DNA from: Zasmidium citrigriseum
Taxonomy: Eukaryota > Ascomycota > Dothideomycetes > Mycosphaerellales > Mycosphaerellaceae
Direction of reading: 5' to 3'
Length of the DNA: 64,000 nt
Assembly: GCA_002786025.1 (NCBI GenBank)
Contig: NHNW01000043.1
Coordinates: 310,001-374,000 of the forward strand
The stretch's first letter is position 1; each line of letters opens with the position of its first letter. This document shows positions 10,898-22,110 of the stretch, piece after piece. Both the position numbers and the translations under genes were made by a program. The notes beneath the pieces are model-generated. The model saw only the letters and a list, made by a program, of their open reading frames with translations, did no database searches and had not been told where the DNA came from.

Positions 10898-11362
10898 ATG
10901 TCTGACCAGCAGCCTCCAACGATCTTACCAGAGAAATATCGCTGTGCCGGCGTAACAGTCGAGCAGTCATGGATCTTGCCTCTAGTCGAACACTACAACA
11001 ATCTCGCTAGATACGTCGGAGGTACACTTCAGGAAGGACAACTTGATCGGTTCATGAAAGATTACTCTACGTCTCAACGACTCTTGGCCGATTTCAAGGA
11101 AGAAGCAGCAGCCAAGGGCTGGAACGAGACCAACTTCCCGAAAGCCCTCGGAGCGACGGCTCCTGACGATGGCAGTCCGCTGATTGACAATCCTTTTATA
11201 GCCGCTTGGGAGCTGCAGCGAGCCGTGATGGAAATCCATCCTTGGTTGCAGAAGATCAAAGATGGCGAGGTCACAACTGTCACGTTGGAGGAAAGCTCAA
11301 AGACGAAGCGTGCTTTGGAGGAGGTTTTGGAGGTGAACGAAAAGAATGGATGGGACTCTTGA
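10898..11362 (+). CDS. hypothetical protein, 154 residues
   Basis: Uninterrupted ORF with an ATG at 10898 (AATCTAAATG context). The sequence is soluble-looking, with several amphipathic helices, no signal peptide and no membrane segment; it opens MSDQQPPTILPEKYRCAG and ends EVNEKNGWDS. Composition (charged, with Trp, Phe and Asn spread evenly) looks like a real folded protein rather than a chance ORF. I do not recognise a family. It sits 328 bp downstream of the secreted-protein array but lacks its features. Confidence 0.55.
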   Translation: MSDQQPPTILPEKYRCAGVTVEQSWILPLVEHYNNLARYVGGTLQEGQLDRFMKDYSTSQRLLADFKEEAAAKGWNETNFPKALGATAPDDGSPLIDNPFIAAWELQRAVMEIHPWLQKIKDGEVTTVTLEESSKTKRALEEVLEVNEKNGWDS

Positions 11363-12029
11363 GAAGCTTCCAGTGGAGGATCGGAAAGAAGTACTTACGG
11401 CAATTCGCATACAGGTGCGATGCATTGCGTGGCTCCAGTTGTGTCGTAGGGACTCCACAAAAACATCGATTCTCTCATCTCAGTCTTCAAGTTCCGTCAG
11501 TAGCTTCATCACACATATAAGGCATCTCGAGGTGAAGTCAACCCACCACTCTACCTGAAACACATCCATCAATCCACAAACCCATCCCACGATGCGTTCA
11601 CTCATCAATGTCAAGGACCCCTCCCACACATCCACATCATCAAGTGGAGTGCATGCATCAGATCTGGGACCGACGTCCTGGGCTGCATAAGAGCTATGAA
11701 GCCAGACTCAAAAGAGCAAATACACACTCATACCTCGATCGAGCTATGAGCTTCGGAAGAGGAGCTTGCGGAGGTTTCATGGCGCCATGGAATGGGAACG
11801 AGCGGCTTCCTCGGAGAATTTGCAGGCGCTAATGCACGTCAAGGCTTCGCGGGACGGGAGATGGGGACGACGTATGTCAATCGGGAAGACGTTCGACGAT
11901 GAACAGAGGTCGATGAGGTGTTGAATATTTTTCGTTGGCTTTGAGCAGGTTGTCGGTGAGAGTCTAGTCAGTCTGTAGGGTTAATGGTCGTGAGAATGTT
12001 CTTCTTGGTGTGCTTTCCCTTCAAGGCAA
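11363..12029. other. no convincing gene, 667 bp
   Basis: Contains only short ORFs with poor composition (for example 11608-11832). It may hold upstream sequence of the RNase-like relic that follows. Nothing firm seen. Confidence 0.35.
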
Positions 12030-12530
12030 TTGCCAAATTGGGAATCGGTCTCAAGAGCTCTGGACTTATGCCAAGCTGTCAATGATGTCTCGATGGCTGG
12101 AAAGTACAGCTGCAGCTCGTCGAACAGTGCAGCATGGGGCAAGGCATACTTTATGTCCATCAATGCCGTCGACCAGTACGGAGAGCTGCTTGGGAGCGGA
12201 CATACCGATTCATCCGAGTACCACACTCGCTTTCCTCCGGCCCTCCACATGCAGCACCTCCCAGCACATGTGAGGGGCTAGCTGAGATTTATTTGCCAGA
12301 ACTGGGGCCACTCCACACGATCCCTGCATCTCATCGTTCGAAAGGCTGCATGCAACCTACCTTAGACCTCTCAATGATGACGACCTCGTTCCCCTCCGGT
12401 TCTGCAGATGCAGCTCGAGTCCAAGCTTATCGAGAATGGCTGGCTGGAGAGCGTATACCGAACATCTGATGGACCCAAGGTTCATGCATTCGATCGGCTC
12501 GAGGGTCGTATCAGACCGAGATGGCGACGC
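12030..12530 (+). pseudogene. possible RNase T1/N1-like relic in shifted frames
   Basis: Three short segments resemble successive parts of the fungal guanyl-RNase fold. In frame 0, INAVDQYGELLGSG followed by YHTRF recalls the G-S..YPH..F catalytic-loop region. In frame 2, CEGLAEIYLPEL recalls the central C-x-G..E-F-P-I strand. Then SGSADAARVQAYR (frame 2) runs directly into NGWLESVYRTSDGP (frame 0), recalling the G-A-D-R-V..G-V-I..H-T end, with Arg kept. Order and spacing fit, but the frame changes twice and no intron with good sites explains both changes. It is therefore either a broken gene or a gene I have mis-spliced. No signal peptide exon was located. The resemblance is by eye only. Confidence 0.3.
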
Positions 12531-12821
12531 CATGATGACAATGGGCGCCATACCGAGAGCTCGTGTGGAGCTGTTTTCGAGGCCATAGTTGCTGTGATTG
12601 GTATGGTCGAGAGCTGGAGTCTTCAAGTCAGTCCTCATGTGGTAGAAGATGTGCTAGTCGAATGGGACTACTCACGATTGATGAGCAGGGTGCATGTGCG
12701 AGAGCATCATCGTGCCATTGAGAGCTTTAAAATGAAGCTATCCCAAGCTCTCACGACCTGGAGCTCTTTTGTTCTCATTCGAACTTTTTTCTCATAGCTA
12801 CTTGCCATCTTCATCGTTATC

Positions 12822-14834
12822 ATGAACGGAGAGACATCAACCATGGAGGGCTCTTACCAAGACTTCTCCCACATGACGCCGGAGAAGCTCGCCATCATGA
12901 AGCTCAACGCCTCGAGCCATCTTGACAGCGATGTCTTCTCTGACCCAGGCACGCCAGCCAAGTCAGTAGGCTTTCACAGCCGCGCTGCGAACAAGCGCTC
13001 TTCTCTGTCTCGCTCCAGCAGGCAGGTCAGCAGCTCTCACCGGACCAGCTCCTTCATGCACTCTCATCGCAACAAGATGTCCATGGAGCTGCAGACTCAA
13101 GCCGAGAGCAAGTTCTTCGCTCTCATTGAGCTCATGTCCAGCGCTTCCAGGGAGGCATCCTCGCTGAAGGAGTACTGGACTCGTCTCATGGCCGACCGCG
13201 AATCCTTCGACAAGGAGAGGGAGGAGCTGATGATGCGTATTGATGAGGTCACCGAGACCTTGGAGCAGAAGGAGAATCAGCACCATCATCATGGTCGCGA
13301 GCTCACCGAGAGGAAGAAGGAGATTGAAAAGCTCCTCATTGAGCTCTCCGCCGCCATCAACGGCGTCAGCGAGCAGAAGAAGAAGGTCAACGAGAAAGAT
13401 CATGAGATCGAGCGCATCCGTACGGAGCTGAGCGACTTCAGACTGTCGATGTCCCGCTCTCAGATCGACTTCGACAAGACCAAGTCTGATCTCGAGAGCT
13501 TGGTGCTGAGACTGAAGGCTTGCGAGGGCGAACGTGATCATGCCCGAGAGGAGGTCGACAAGTCCCGATCCGATCTTCGCATCATTACTCGCGAGCATAC
13601 CGAGGTCAAGGCAAAGTACACCGACATCACCTCCAAGCTTGACATCTCTCGCCAGGAGGTCATCAACTTGACCGATCGCATCAAGGGCTGGGAGCGTGAG
13701 CGTGCCGAGCTTCTGGTCGAGAAGGATCGTCTGCAGGAGCAATACCGCAAGACCTCGCTGAAGGTCGACGACACTTCGAGGGAGTTGACCGAGATCACCG
13801 AGAAGTATGAGCGTCTCCAGCGTGAGCACAAGCAGGCCAAGGATACCATCCGCTATGTCGAGTCGGAGAGGGATGATCATGCTTCGACCATTGATCGTCT
13901 TCGAGTGGAGATCCGCTCCAAGGTCACCGCCACCGAGGAAGTCGAAGCTCGCTTGGCAGACATCATGCTCAAGTTCGAGCAGTCCAAGAGGGATGCCATC
14001 GACAAGGATGGCAGACTCCACGGTCTGGAGTCGGAGATCCATGAGCTCCGCCAACGCCTCGAGCACAGCCAGGAAGACCACCGCACGGTCATCATCGAGC
14101 GAGACCAGCTTCGTGATGATGTGGAGAGCGAGCGTCGCAAGCACTCTGACACTCATCGCCAGCTCACCACCCTCCAGGAGACCCTCACCCGCACCGAGTC
14201 CATCCTGAGCGAGGTCCGTGCCGAGGTGTACAGTACCACGGAGAGAATCAAGCACATCGAGCGTGAGCGTGATGACTTCAAGGACAAGAACCATCATCTG
14301 CACTCCGAGCTGCATGGGCTCAAAGAAAAGTTAGCCCTCCTCCAAGCCGAGATCCGCACAATGACTGAGGCTCGTGATCAGGTGAGTGTTGAACATCTCA
14401 AAAAGGATCAATAATAAAGGTCTTCGTACTGACCTCTCGTGATATCGCAGGCCCGCCACGAGCTTGAACAATACAAGCAACGCTACGACGAAGTCACGGA
14501 GACGATCACCGAGTACAACAACGACAGCGGCGAGCTCGAGTTTGAGATCGAGAGTCTCCGTACCATGCTTCGCGAGGCCCGTGAGCAGAAAGAGCGAGCC
14601 ATCGCTGCCCGCGCCGCGGCCGATCGCGAACGGGATGAGTTTGTCGCCAAGTACGAGGACAAGTGTCGCGAGATGGAGAAGTGGGAGGAGTCGCGCAGCA
14701 GCTGGCTCCACTCGCACGGCCACGGCCACGCCCGCAGTGAGGGCAGGACGGTGAGCTCGAGGACCACCGTCAGGAATGGCGCCAGTTCGTCGAGTTGGTC
14801 CAAGCAGGAGGGTGGCGAGCATCATCATGAGTAG
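12822..14834 (+). CDS. long coiled-coil protein
   Basis: Two exons, 12822-14381 and 14451-14834, giving 647 residues; the 69-bp intron has GTGAGT..CGCAG and a CTGAC branch point and sits in phase 0. The N-terminal ~85 residues are Ser-rich and basic (KRSSLSRSSRQVSSSHR). Residues ~100-590 are an almost continuous heptad-type coiled coil rich in Glu, Arg, Lys, Leu and Asp (DFRLSMSRSQIDFDKTKSDL style). The C-terminus has a His/Gly segment (HSHGHGHAR) and a Ser tail ending HHHE. No motor, kinase or other catalytic domain is seen. Such proteins usually scaffold the septum, cortex or spindle, but nothing here allows a specific assignment. The strong long antisense frames over it are mirror artefacts of its biased codons. 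Confidence 0.85.
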
Positions 14835-16580
14835 ACTGTTTATAGTGACGGCTGAAATATGAAAAGCTCCTGCTTCTGTCTTGTTGAGAGGCTTGCCTTC
14901 GATTCTGTTTGGCTCTCATCGCCACAACCAGGTGGGATGGGTTAGAGGCTTGGTGGGAGCCATGCGTGGTGAGTTTGTCGTCGAGAATCTTCTGCAAGTC
15001 ATTCTGTAGGGTTGTTGAAGCCGATAACGATTCTTAATGAGAGCGAGAGGGTGCTTGTCAGAGACTCGGAGAAGATGGAGTTGTTGGCAGCGGAGACTCA
15101 ATGTTCTCGTACTCCGTAAAGTTTACGGAAGGCCAGAATTCAGGCGAAACCAGGGGTCGTCCAGGGATCTACAACCAGACTTCAACTCATTCCCAACTTC
15201 ACTCCAGTTTTTATCGACTGCTTGGACGCTTTGTACGCAAGCGTCTGCATGTATTGATTCCATACCGGCTGATATATGCACTTTGCACCCATCGAAGTTG
15301 CCAGACAGGCGACTTCCCGCTCTCACCAAGCTTACCGTCCGACTCGAGACGAAGGACGAGGAACGATGGCCAACACACTTATGTCCACTCGACCGCCATG
15401 AACGGCACCGCGATTGAAGCTTCGCCCCGCCGATATACGACGATGAACCTGTGGTTCCGAATGGCAGTCTGCACTCCGCAGAGCGTTCAATGTCGCGGCG
15501 GTTACTCCAAGAGCTTAGGCACGAAGTGTTTGGAAAGACGAGATACAAGAGACAATGCGGACAGGCTGCGGACTGATAAGTGGCATGTGCTCTCCACACC
15601 GCTTCAATACCGCCAAAGAAAGCGCGGTTGTAGGACAGCGCCGCTCGATTGGCGCGGTTTAGATCTGTGTGATTGAGGGTGTGCCAGCCTTGAGCGAGCA
15701 TCGACAAGGGGCATACACTCTGCCCCGGTCGAGATCTTTTCGCAGCTCGCATGCATGCCTCGAAGCCTTCGCCCGATGCGCCGAGGTCTGCGTACGGGGC
15801 CGGAAATCAGCCCACAGGCAAGGAGACGCTGCTCTGACCCTTAAATCCCGACTTGGACTATAGTGCCAGGACTGCTGCACGATATTTTGCTCACGATCAG
15901 GACTGCTTACGCCGAAAATCATTTCTGGGCTCGCAAAGGAGCCCGCTCCTTAGCTCGTGCTGTACTCAAATGTGCTTGTGCTGGCCTTGGCAGCCATCCT
16001 CAGAAGCTCGTGCAGTACAAGCTCGACACAACGCCGCAGGATCACACAATGCAACATCATGCAAACCCCTCCACGCCACTGCTGCTCTTCAACTGCTTTG
16101 CTCGAAGACGACGGGCGGCGAGCCTTTCCCGCAAAGTCAATTCCAGCCAGAACGCCATTCCGCATCTGCGAGCCAACGGGAGTACCAAGTGCAGTAACTC
16201 TAACTGTCTTGCAACCTATGCTCGCTGAGTACAAATGACATTTCTGCAGGACGTGCCGTCACTGCATGGTGATAAAGCTAATGAATGTTCTAGGCAATCA
16301 TCTACTCCCAGTTGTCCAAGATAAACAGCCACCTTGCCAACATTGGCTGAACATCTGCCTCCTATGCCAATGCACTTCGCCCATCAAACGCCTCCATTTG
16401 CATTTGGAGCCACGTGCCCCAGAGCTGGCTGACGAGACCGTACCTGTTAAGAAATGCTGATGCCCCTCATCGAGATAGTACATTCTGCTGCAGTCCATTT
16501 GGGTGGCTTTTGCACGCTCTCTTTTCGCCCCCTCTGACTTGGACAACTTTCGAAGGACCCATGCGCGGAAACTTTCAAGG
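14835..16580. other. long gap without a convincing gene
   Basis: About 1.75 kb of normal-composition DNA. Several 60-210 codon ORFs occur on both strands (for example 15101-15676 plus, 15123-15752 minus), but they overlap each other, are rich in Arg/Ser/Cys and show no family features or plausible splice structure. Any gene here would need transcript evidence. Confidence 0.35.
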
Positions 16581-17741
16581 ATGCACGTGAAAGTCGTGAT
16601 CCGCCATGTGCACCGCTTTTGGCGCCGGCAGCAGCAGTCATTCGCCGACCCTGGGAAAACACAATGGCCTGTGCAGACTGGTTTCTTCGACTCGACGTTC
16701 ACCCTCAGCACTCTCACGTCGAACCCACTTCGGTCTTTCTCTCCTCCAAGCGAGTGCACCGACAATGTCTACACCTTATCTACAAGCGGCGGTGATTCTT
16801 ACGATCCATACTTGTCAATCGCCTCTCGTGCGCCACAACGCTCATGTTTCCCCCCTGAAGTAAAGAACATCACCAGTGGCGCCATCTTTTCGCCCGGAAC
16901 ATGTCCTGATGGCTTTCTGACCGTCACGGGCGGTATTTTCAGTTCCAGTACAGATGCTACTCTTGCGGTGTGTTGCCCACCGTAAGTACAAAGGCACTAT
17001 TTGATGAATTCAGCTGAGGCCCTGGACAGGCCGCTCACACTCTACACAAACACGACAGGAGGCAGCAACTCAACTTTCTGCAACGAAGAAGGCCCGGGTG
17101 CCGATATTGCGACGATCGTGAACGGCACATCAACAACGACGGAATACGCCTATTACCTACAAGCTGATGCGTTAACGGTGGTCTGGCAGTCCACAGACCT
17201 AGACTACTTGCGCCGAGCCCCTGCATCGACTGCCCCGAGCAATGTGACATCATCAGCACTGCCAGAGTCGAGATCGTCTGTGCCGTCTGCTACGTCGACT
17301 GCAGTCTCGACAGAGGCCAGCGCGACTGGTAACCCACAGCCTGGTACGAAAGGGCTGTCGGTTGGAGCACAAGGTGGAATCGGTGTCGGTGTAGCAATGG
17401 CAGTGGTCATGCTGCTACTACTGGCCCTTTTCCTGTGGAGACGGCGTAGAAGAAGTCCTTCAAGAGACGACCATGGCGAGGATACCTTTGGAAAAGCAGA
17501 ATTGTCCGGCGAGGGCGTGCATCGGGAGCTAGATGACCACACCGTTATCTACGAAGCGAACACGGCGAGCAAGTTGCCAGAGATGGAGAGTGTCCCTCGT
17601 GCAGAGCTCGAAACAGATTGGGCGGGCTGGGAGGCGCCTGCTGCTACGGACATCAGTCATGCACCTGCGTCCAGTGATGAAACCGACTCAACATCTCGAC
17701 AAGCCGACAGCTTTGAACATGGGAATGCATCGCGGCACTGA
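16581..17741 (+). CDS. single-pass membrane protein with Ser/Thr-rich ectodomain
   Basis: Exon 1 ends at 16981 and exon 2 runs 17030-17741; the 48-bp intron is GTAAGT..GACAG, phase 2. The ATG at 16581 is a guess: the true 5' end could be a later ATG or an extra exon, since no signal peptide is obvious. The ectodomain has six or more Cys (CTDNVY, RSCFPPEV, GTCPDGF, VCCPP, FCNEEG), N-glycosylation sites (NTT, NST, NGT, NVT) and a Ser/Thr/Pro/Ala stalk. One transmembrane helix follows (GGIGVGVAMAVVMLLLLALF) with a stop-transfer RRRRR, then a ~90-residue acidic cytoplasmic tail. The layout resembles fungal Mid2/WSC-like cell-surface sensors and the many orphan Pezizomycotina proteins with C-P-x-G-F/Y plus CCP motifs. 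Confidence 0.72.
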
Positions 17742-18244
17742 TACTGCAATTGTGATTACCTGGTAGCAAAAGCTGTATATGAGAACATCAGAAGAATGGG
17801 AAGTGTCCATGGCGAGGCCATAGGATATGACTTTGGCATCTATACCTTCAGATCTCAAGCCATGCGATCGAACTTCAACACATCCAGTCGTCGCGCGGCT
17901 GCAGGGTGATATGTATGCACCGTCAACGACTTCTCATCCCAATGCTGAGACTGGCATCGCATTGGCAAAAAACAACCAAGCGTCTGACATATTCGTCAGT
18001 ATTGATTGATACTTCAATTTAAAGTTTCACGAAAGCCGTTTGCGGCACAGCCATATGTCTCGCAGCTGATGATCGGCAGCGGCGAAGAACTCTCCGCCCT
18101 TCAGCTCACCTTGCTTCTTCCTCCTCCAACATCAAAAGTCAACAACGTCCAATACACCTTGGAGCATTCTCCCATCAGTGGTATGGCAAGCTGCCATCGG
18201 CTAGGCCCTATCGGCTCCTTTGGGGAGGCCCAACTTGCAGCGGA
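17742..18244. other. intergenic, 503 bp
   Basis: Upstream region of the transcription factor. I looked for a Zn2Cys6 exon (C-x2-C-x6-C pattern) and did not find one. An AG at 18239-18240 (TTGCAG) could be the acceptor of an upstream exon. Confidence 0.35.
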
Positions 18245-19751
18245 ATGATGGAGGTCATGACGGAGCTGTTCAGGAGGATCAGCCGAGACGAGCTGTTGAT
18301 GCTCCTGTATGGATTCGAGGGTGCAAATAATGGCTGGACATGGAATCAATTGGAGGTATGAAAGCAAACATGTATGGATTGATATGAACATGTCAGAGTG
18401 ACGAATGCAGGGAGTCCACGATGCCTCGTGTTCCGACGACGAGCGATTTGCGCAGGTCTGTCGCAACCAAATCATTCTGAACAGCTGCAGCCCCCGGGCT
18501 CCTCCCGCCAGCCGACAGCATCTTATCGGCAGTCAAATCCTCCAGCACGTTGATCACCTGCATCCACATTCAGCCTGGATCGAACTTCTACCGGCCCGAC
18601 TCGGCTTCGATGCCCATACCGATCTTGCCGCACTCGCCTTGGGTGAGTCTCTGGACTATTACTTCGGAGCTCGTACCGATGACTCTCTTCCCAATTCTGC
18701 CTTGCGTTGCTACGACAGGGCTGTATCTCATCTGCGGCAATCAATCGAGTCCTCTGGTCAAGACGGATTCGAAGATGCCACCCTGATCACAGTCTCCCTG
18801 CTGGCAGTGTGCGAGGTTATCATGAACAAGCACTCCACTATCCGCCGGCAAAATGTCTTTGTTCATTGGTCAGGACTGAGGTCCGTCTTCATCGCCAAGT
18901 ACCTCCCATGCCAAGTCAGCGACATTGGTAGAGCGATTCTGTACAACCTCTGGGACTGCAACTTTGGCGTGGCATGTGGTACTGGCACCGCATCGCCGTT
19001 TGAGACTGGAGGCTGGCGAAACCTGGACCCAGTGGCATTTCATGGAATGTCCAGCGATGCATTCGTTCTCAGAAAGATTGCTCACATCTTCTTCATCCGG
19101 GTCCCAGGACTGATCAAATACGTGAGAACTCTACGCCAGGAATCAGCGCTGACGGACCCGGATATTCAGAAGATTTCTGGAATCGCCAAGAGTCTATATG
19201 ACTACCAAGACGATGAGGCAGAGTCGGCAGTGCTTCATCGTATCAGAGTCAACCAGACCAAAGACCCATCAGCTCGCGAGGTCGTGCCTTACTCGTACAG
19301 CTGCTTCGATGTCGAAGACTTCAACGCAGCTGTTCTTTACTGGTCGATGCGGCAATGTGTTATCAACCTCCTCCTCAAGATCCACGAGCTCGTACCTGCC
19401 GCTGCAGTTTTCTCCGATAAAGCTGCTGTCGAGAAGATCAAGGCAGAGAAGCAACGCTATGCGACCAACACAATGATGTCCTGGGAATTCGCAGAATCAC
19501 TAGGCCCATTCGAAACGATCTGGGTGGCCAAAGGACTGTTGCAGAATTGGCTGGACTTGCGCCGAACAGATACGTTCAAGAATGTCTCCGCTGCTACCGT
19601 GAGAGCATGGGTCTTGCGAAAGTCGAACCATCCATTTAACGAGTGGCTGTCGGAGGAGGCTACAGAAAGCGACTTGGATGTTGCTGCCGACTTGCTTGTG
19701 GGTGGGCCGATGGTTGGTTTCATTTCTCACGCCGAGTCGACGACGCCATGA
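18245..19751 (+). CDS. fungal-specific transcription factor-type protein
   Basis: Exon 1 18245-18355 (MMEVMTELFRRISRDELL..) and exon 2 18411-19751; the 55-bp intron is GTATGA..ATGCAG, phase 0, giving 483 residues. The ATG at 18405 lies inside this intron, so it is probably not the start. The body matches the C-terminal regulatory domain of fungal Zn-cluster activators: helical, with DATLITVSLLAVCEVIMNK, HWSGLRSVF and a later RQCVINLLLKIHEL segment. No Zn2Cys6 DNA-binding motif is visible in the model, so either a 5' exon is missing or the protein lacks one, as in many subfamily members. It is followed 407 bp downstream by a co-directional amidase gene, whose expression it may control; that is inference from position. 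Confidence 0.7.
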
Positions 19752-20158
19752 TCTCTGGAGTATCTTCGAATCGGCAACGGCATGTCTGTCACTCTGCCAA
19801 ATGAGTCCATATGAGCTGCGGATCGTTGACGATTGCCGGGCCCAACACTGGTCGCTCGTCTGGCAACACTCTCGCTTCGGTTCGGATTACCGGAACCGAC
19901 GCACGCATAGGATCCTGAGGGAGTGGAGAAGGCGCTTGTTATCTGATCCATTCGAGAGGTGGCCAAGCACCTGCAGGCGACTTGCCCTATCCTCTCCTGC
20001 CCGCTTCTGCTGGAGAATCGACCCACGGCTCTCGCATTCGGCTTCATTCATCTACCCTGTGCCTCGACAAGAGCACTGCGATTGAGCAAGATCGACTTTC
20101 GTCTTGATACCCTTCTAGTATTCTTCAGTGCCTCTTTCGAGACTGATCATCTACTTCC
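19752..20158. other. intergenic, 407 bp, upstream of amidase
   Basis: Presumed terminator of the transcription factor and promoter of the amidase. No obvious operator seen. Confidence 0.4.
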
Positions 20159-22088
20159 ATGGGAGTAACAGACTCGTCCGTTATTCCTCATCCACAAGCA
20201 TGGCGAACAGAGGCTTCATGGGAAGAGCTCGTAGCACGCAAGAAAAAGCAGATGGAGGAAGACTTACCCGCAGCCTGGCGACTTCCGACAAACGTTCTGG
20301 ACAAGTATCGGCCTGCGTCCCTTGATGCGCCCTTCTCACTCTGTGAGAGCGATGCACTGAACGAAGTGCCATTCTTTTCTGCACATGAGAGCAACATCAC
20401 AGAGAACAATACGGCATCTCAACTGGTCAGAAAGCTTGCCAGGAGAGAACTGACGGCTGTGGAAGTGACGACGGCATTCTGTAAGAGGGCGGCGATTGCT
20501 GGGCAGCTCGTAAGTCGAAGCACAGATGCCATGAGCTGGAAGTGCCCGGAAATACTGATTTGGTGCAGTTGTCCTGCCTCACTGAGACTTTCTACTCTCA
20601 AGCACTGGAGAGGGCAAAGTCCCTTGACGAACACTTTGAACGTACAGGTCAACCTATCGGCCCACTGCATGGACTGCCAATTAGTCTGAAGGATAGCTTC
20701 GACATCACCGGCATAACGACGACATGTGGATGGGTGTCCCTTCTTGAACATGAGCCTGCCGACAAGAATGCTCCATTGGTCGATATGCTGCTGGACCTTG
20801 GGGCTGTGCTGTATGTCAAGACTAACATTCCACAGACCATGATGGTAAGCATTACCTTAGCCCAGACCAGCTTCGCCCTGCTAACGATAGTTCAGACTGC
20901 CGACTCAGAGAACAACATCTACGGCCGGACCTTGAACCCACTGAACACGGCAGTCACTGCTGGTGGAAGCAGTGGAGGCGAGGGCTCTCTCGTCGCTTTC
21001 AAAGGCGCCGCTCTAGGAGTCGGAACAGATATTGCGGGATCAGTCAGGGTGCCAGCAATGTGCTGTGGACTGTACGGCTTCAAGCCCACTGCCGACCGCC
21101 TGCCACTGTTCGGTACTGAGTCCATCCGCACCGAGTTCGTGTATCGAGGCATTTCCAAAATCCAAGCCTGTGCTGGCCCTCTTGCCCATACGATGGAAGA
21201 CATCGAGCTGTTCATGTCGACCGTCATTAGTCAACAGCCGTGGAACTACGACTCGTTGTCCTTTTCCGTACCGTGGACGAAAGATCAAGCCAACGAAAAC
21301 AGGGCTGGCAAGCTGAGAATTGGTATTTTGGCGGAACATCCAGATGCACCGCTTCATCCTCCAGTCCGCCGTGCCTACCAAGCTGCAATCAAAAAGCTGG
21401 AACAAAGTGGCCATGAAGTGATCCGCCTGCCTTACAATGCCGCCACAGATCTCACCCTCGGCAGCCGCATTGCCTACCAGTACTACTTTTACGGTCCCAA
21501 GAAAACCGATCTCATCGCCGCCAGCGGAGAGCCCTTGGTCAAGTCTGTTGTCGGCCATATCAATCCTTTGCACACGGGCGACTTGCCTGTGGCTGCAGAT
21601 GCAGATCTTACCACCCAGATGGAAGGGCTATGGCAGGCTCGTGCCAAATACACGGATGCATGGAGAAAGGTTTGGGTGGAGAACAGATTGGATGTTGTGG
21701 TGTGTCCAGGGGCGCATTGTACGGCTGTGCCGCATGATACTTGGGGATGGCCTTTTTATACGGCTTTGTGGAATTTGACCGATGTGAGTATTTGCCTGCA
21801 TTGTGGTGGTGTTAATGCTGATGCTTTCCGAGTTTCCTGCTATGATGATTCCGTATGGCAGAGCGTCGAAAGAACTGGATCCTGAAGGCTTTCCTGCTCT
21901 GAGCCATTCTCAGCCAGGATGTGAGTATGTGTCATCGACTTGCAATGTAAAAAACTAACACGACGCTCGTAGACGATCCAGATATTACTAATGGTGCTCC
22001 TTGTGCCGTACAAGTCGTAGCACCAAGGTTCCAAGATGAGAAATGCCTGTGGGCTGCGAAGATCATTGATCGCATTCTGCACGAGTAG
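20159..22088 (+). CDS. amidase (amidase-signature family, acetamidase-like)
   Basis: Five exons: 20159-20509, 20569-20844, 20896-21783, 21833-21920, 21973-22088, giving 572 residues. The last two exons are read through splice sites (GTGAGT..CCGAG and GTGAGT..CGTAG) and give FPAMMIPYGRASKELDPEGF and then a PDITNGAPCAVQVV ending, the expected C-terminus. The amidase signature is complete: catalytic Lys in PISLKDSFD, the Gly/Ser-rich TAGGSSGGEGSL with the cis-Ser, and the nucleophile Ser in GTDIAGSVRVPA. The family hydrolyses amides to acid plus ammonia; the N-terminal SWEELVARKK region is typical of fungal AmdS-type enzymes that use acetamide, but substrate cannot be fixed from sequence. Intron 2 is 51 bp and keeps the frame open, so it can be missed. 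The stop lies 22 bp from the convergent tubby-like gene's stop. Confidence 0.9.
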
Positions 22089-22110
22089 AAAGACCACATA
22101 CAATCCAAAA

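Noticed and set aside
10606..10905. Cys-containing ORF after secreted copy 3 (possible further family member)
   Set aside because: Cysteine spacing differs from the family, no signal peptide and no matching intron structure.
12963..14315. 450-codon minus-strand ORF
   Set aside because: Mirror of the coiled-coil gene; Leu/Val/Asp-heavy low-complexity translation arises from its biased codons and has no start context or family features.
14835..16580. Several 60-210 codon ORFs, e.g. 15123-15752 minus
   Set aside because: Overlapping on both strands, composition Arg/Ser/Cys-rich, no motifs or splice support.
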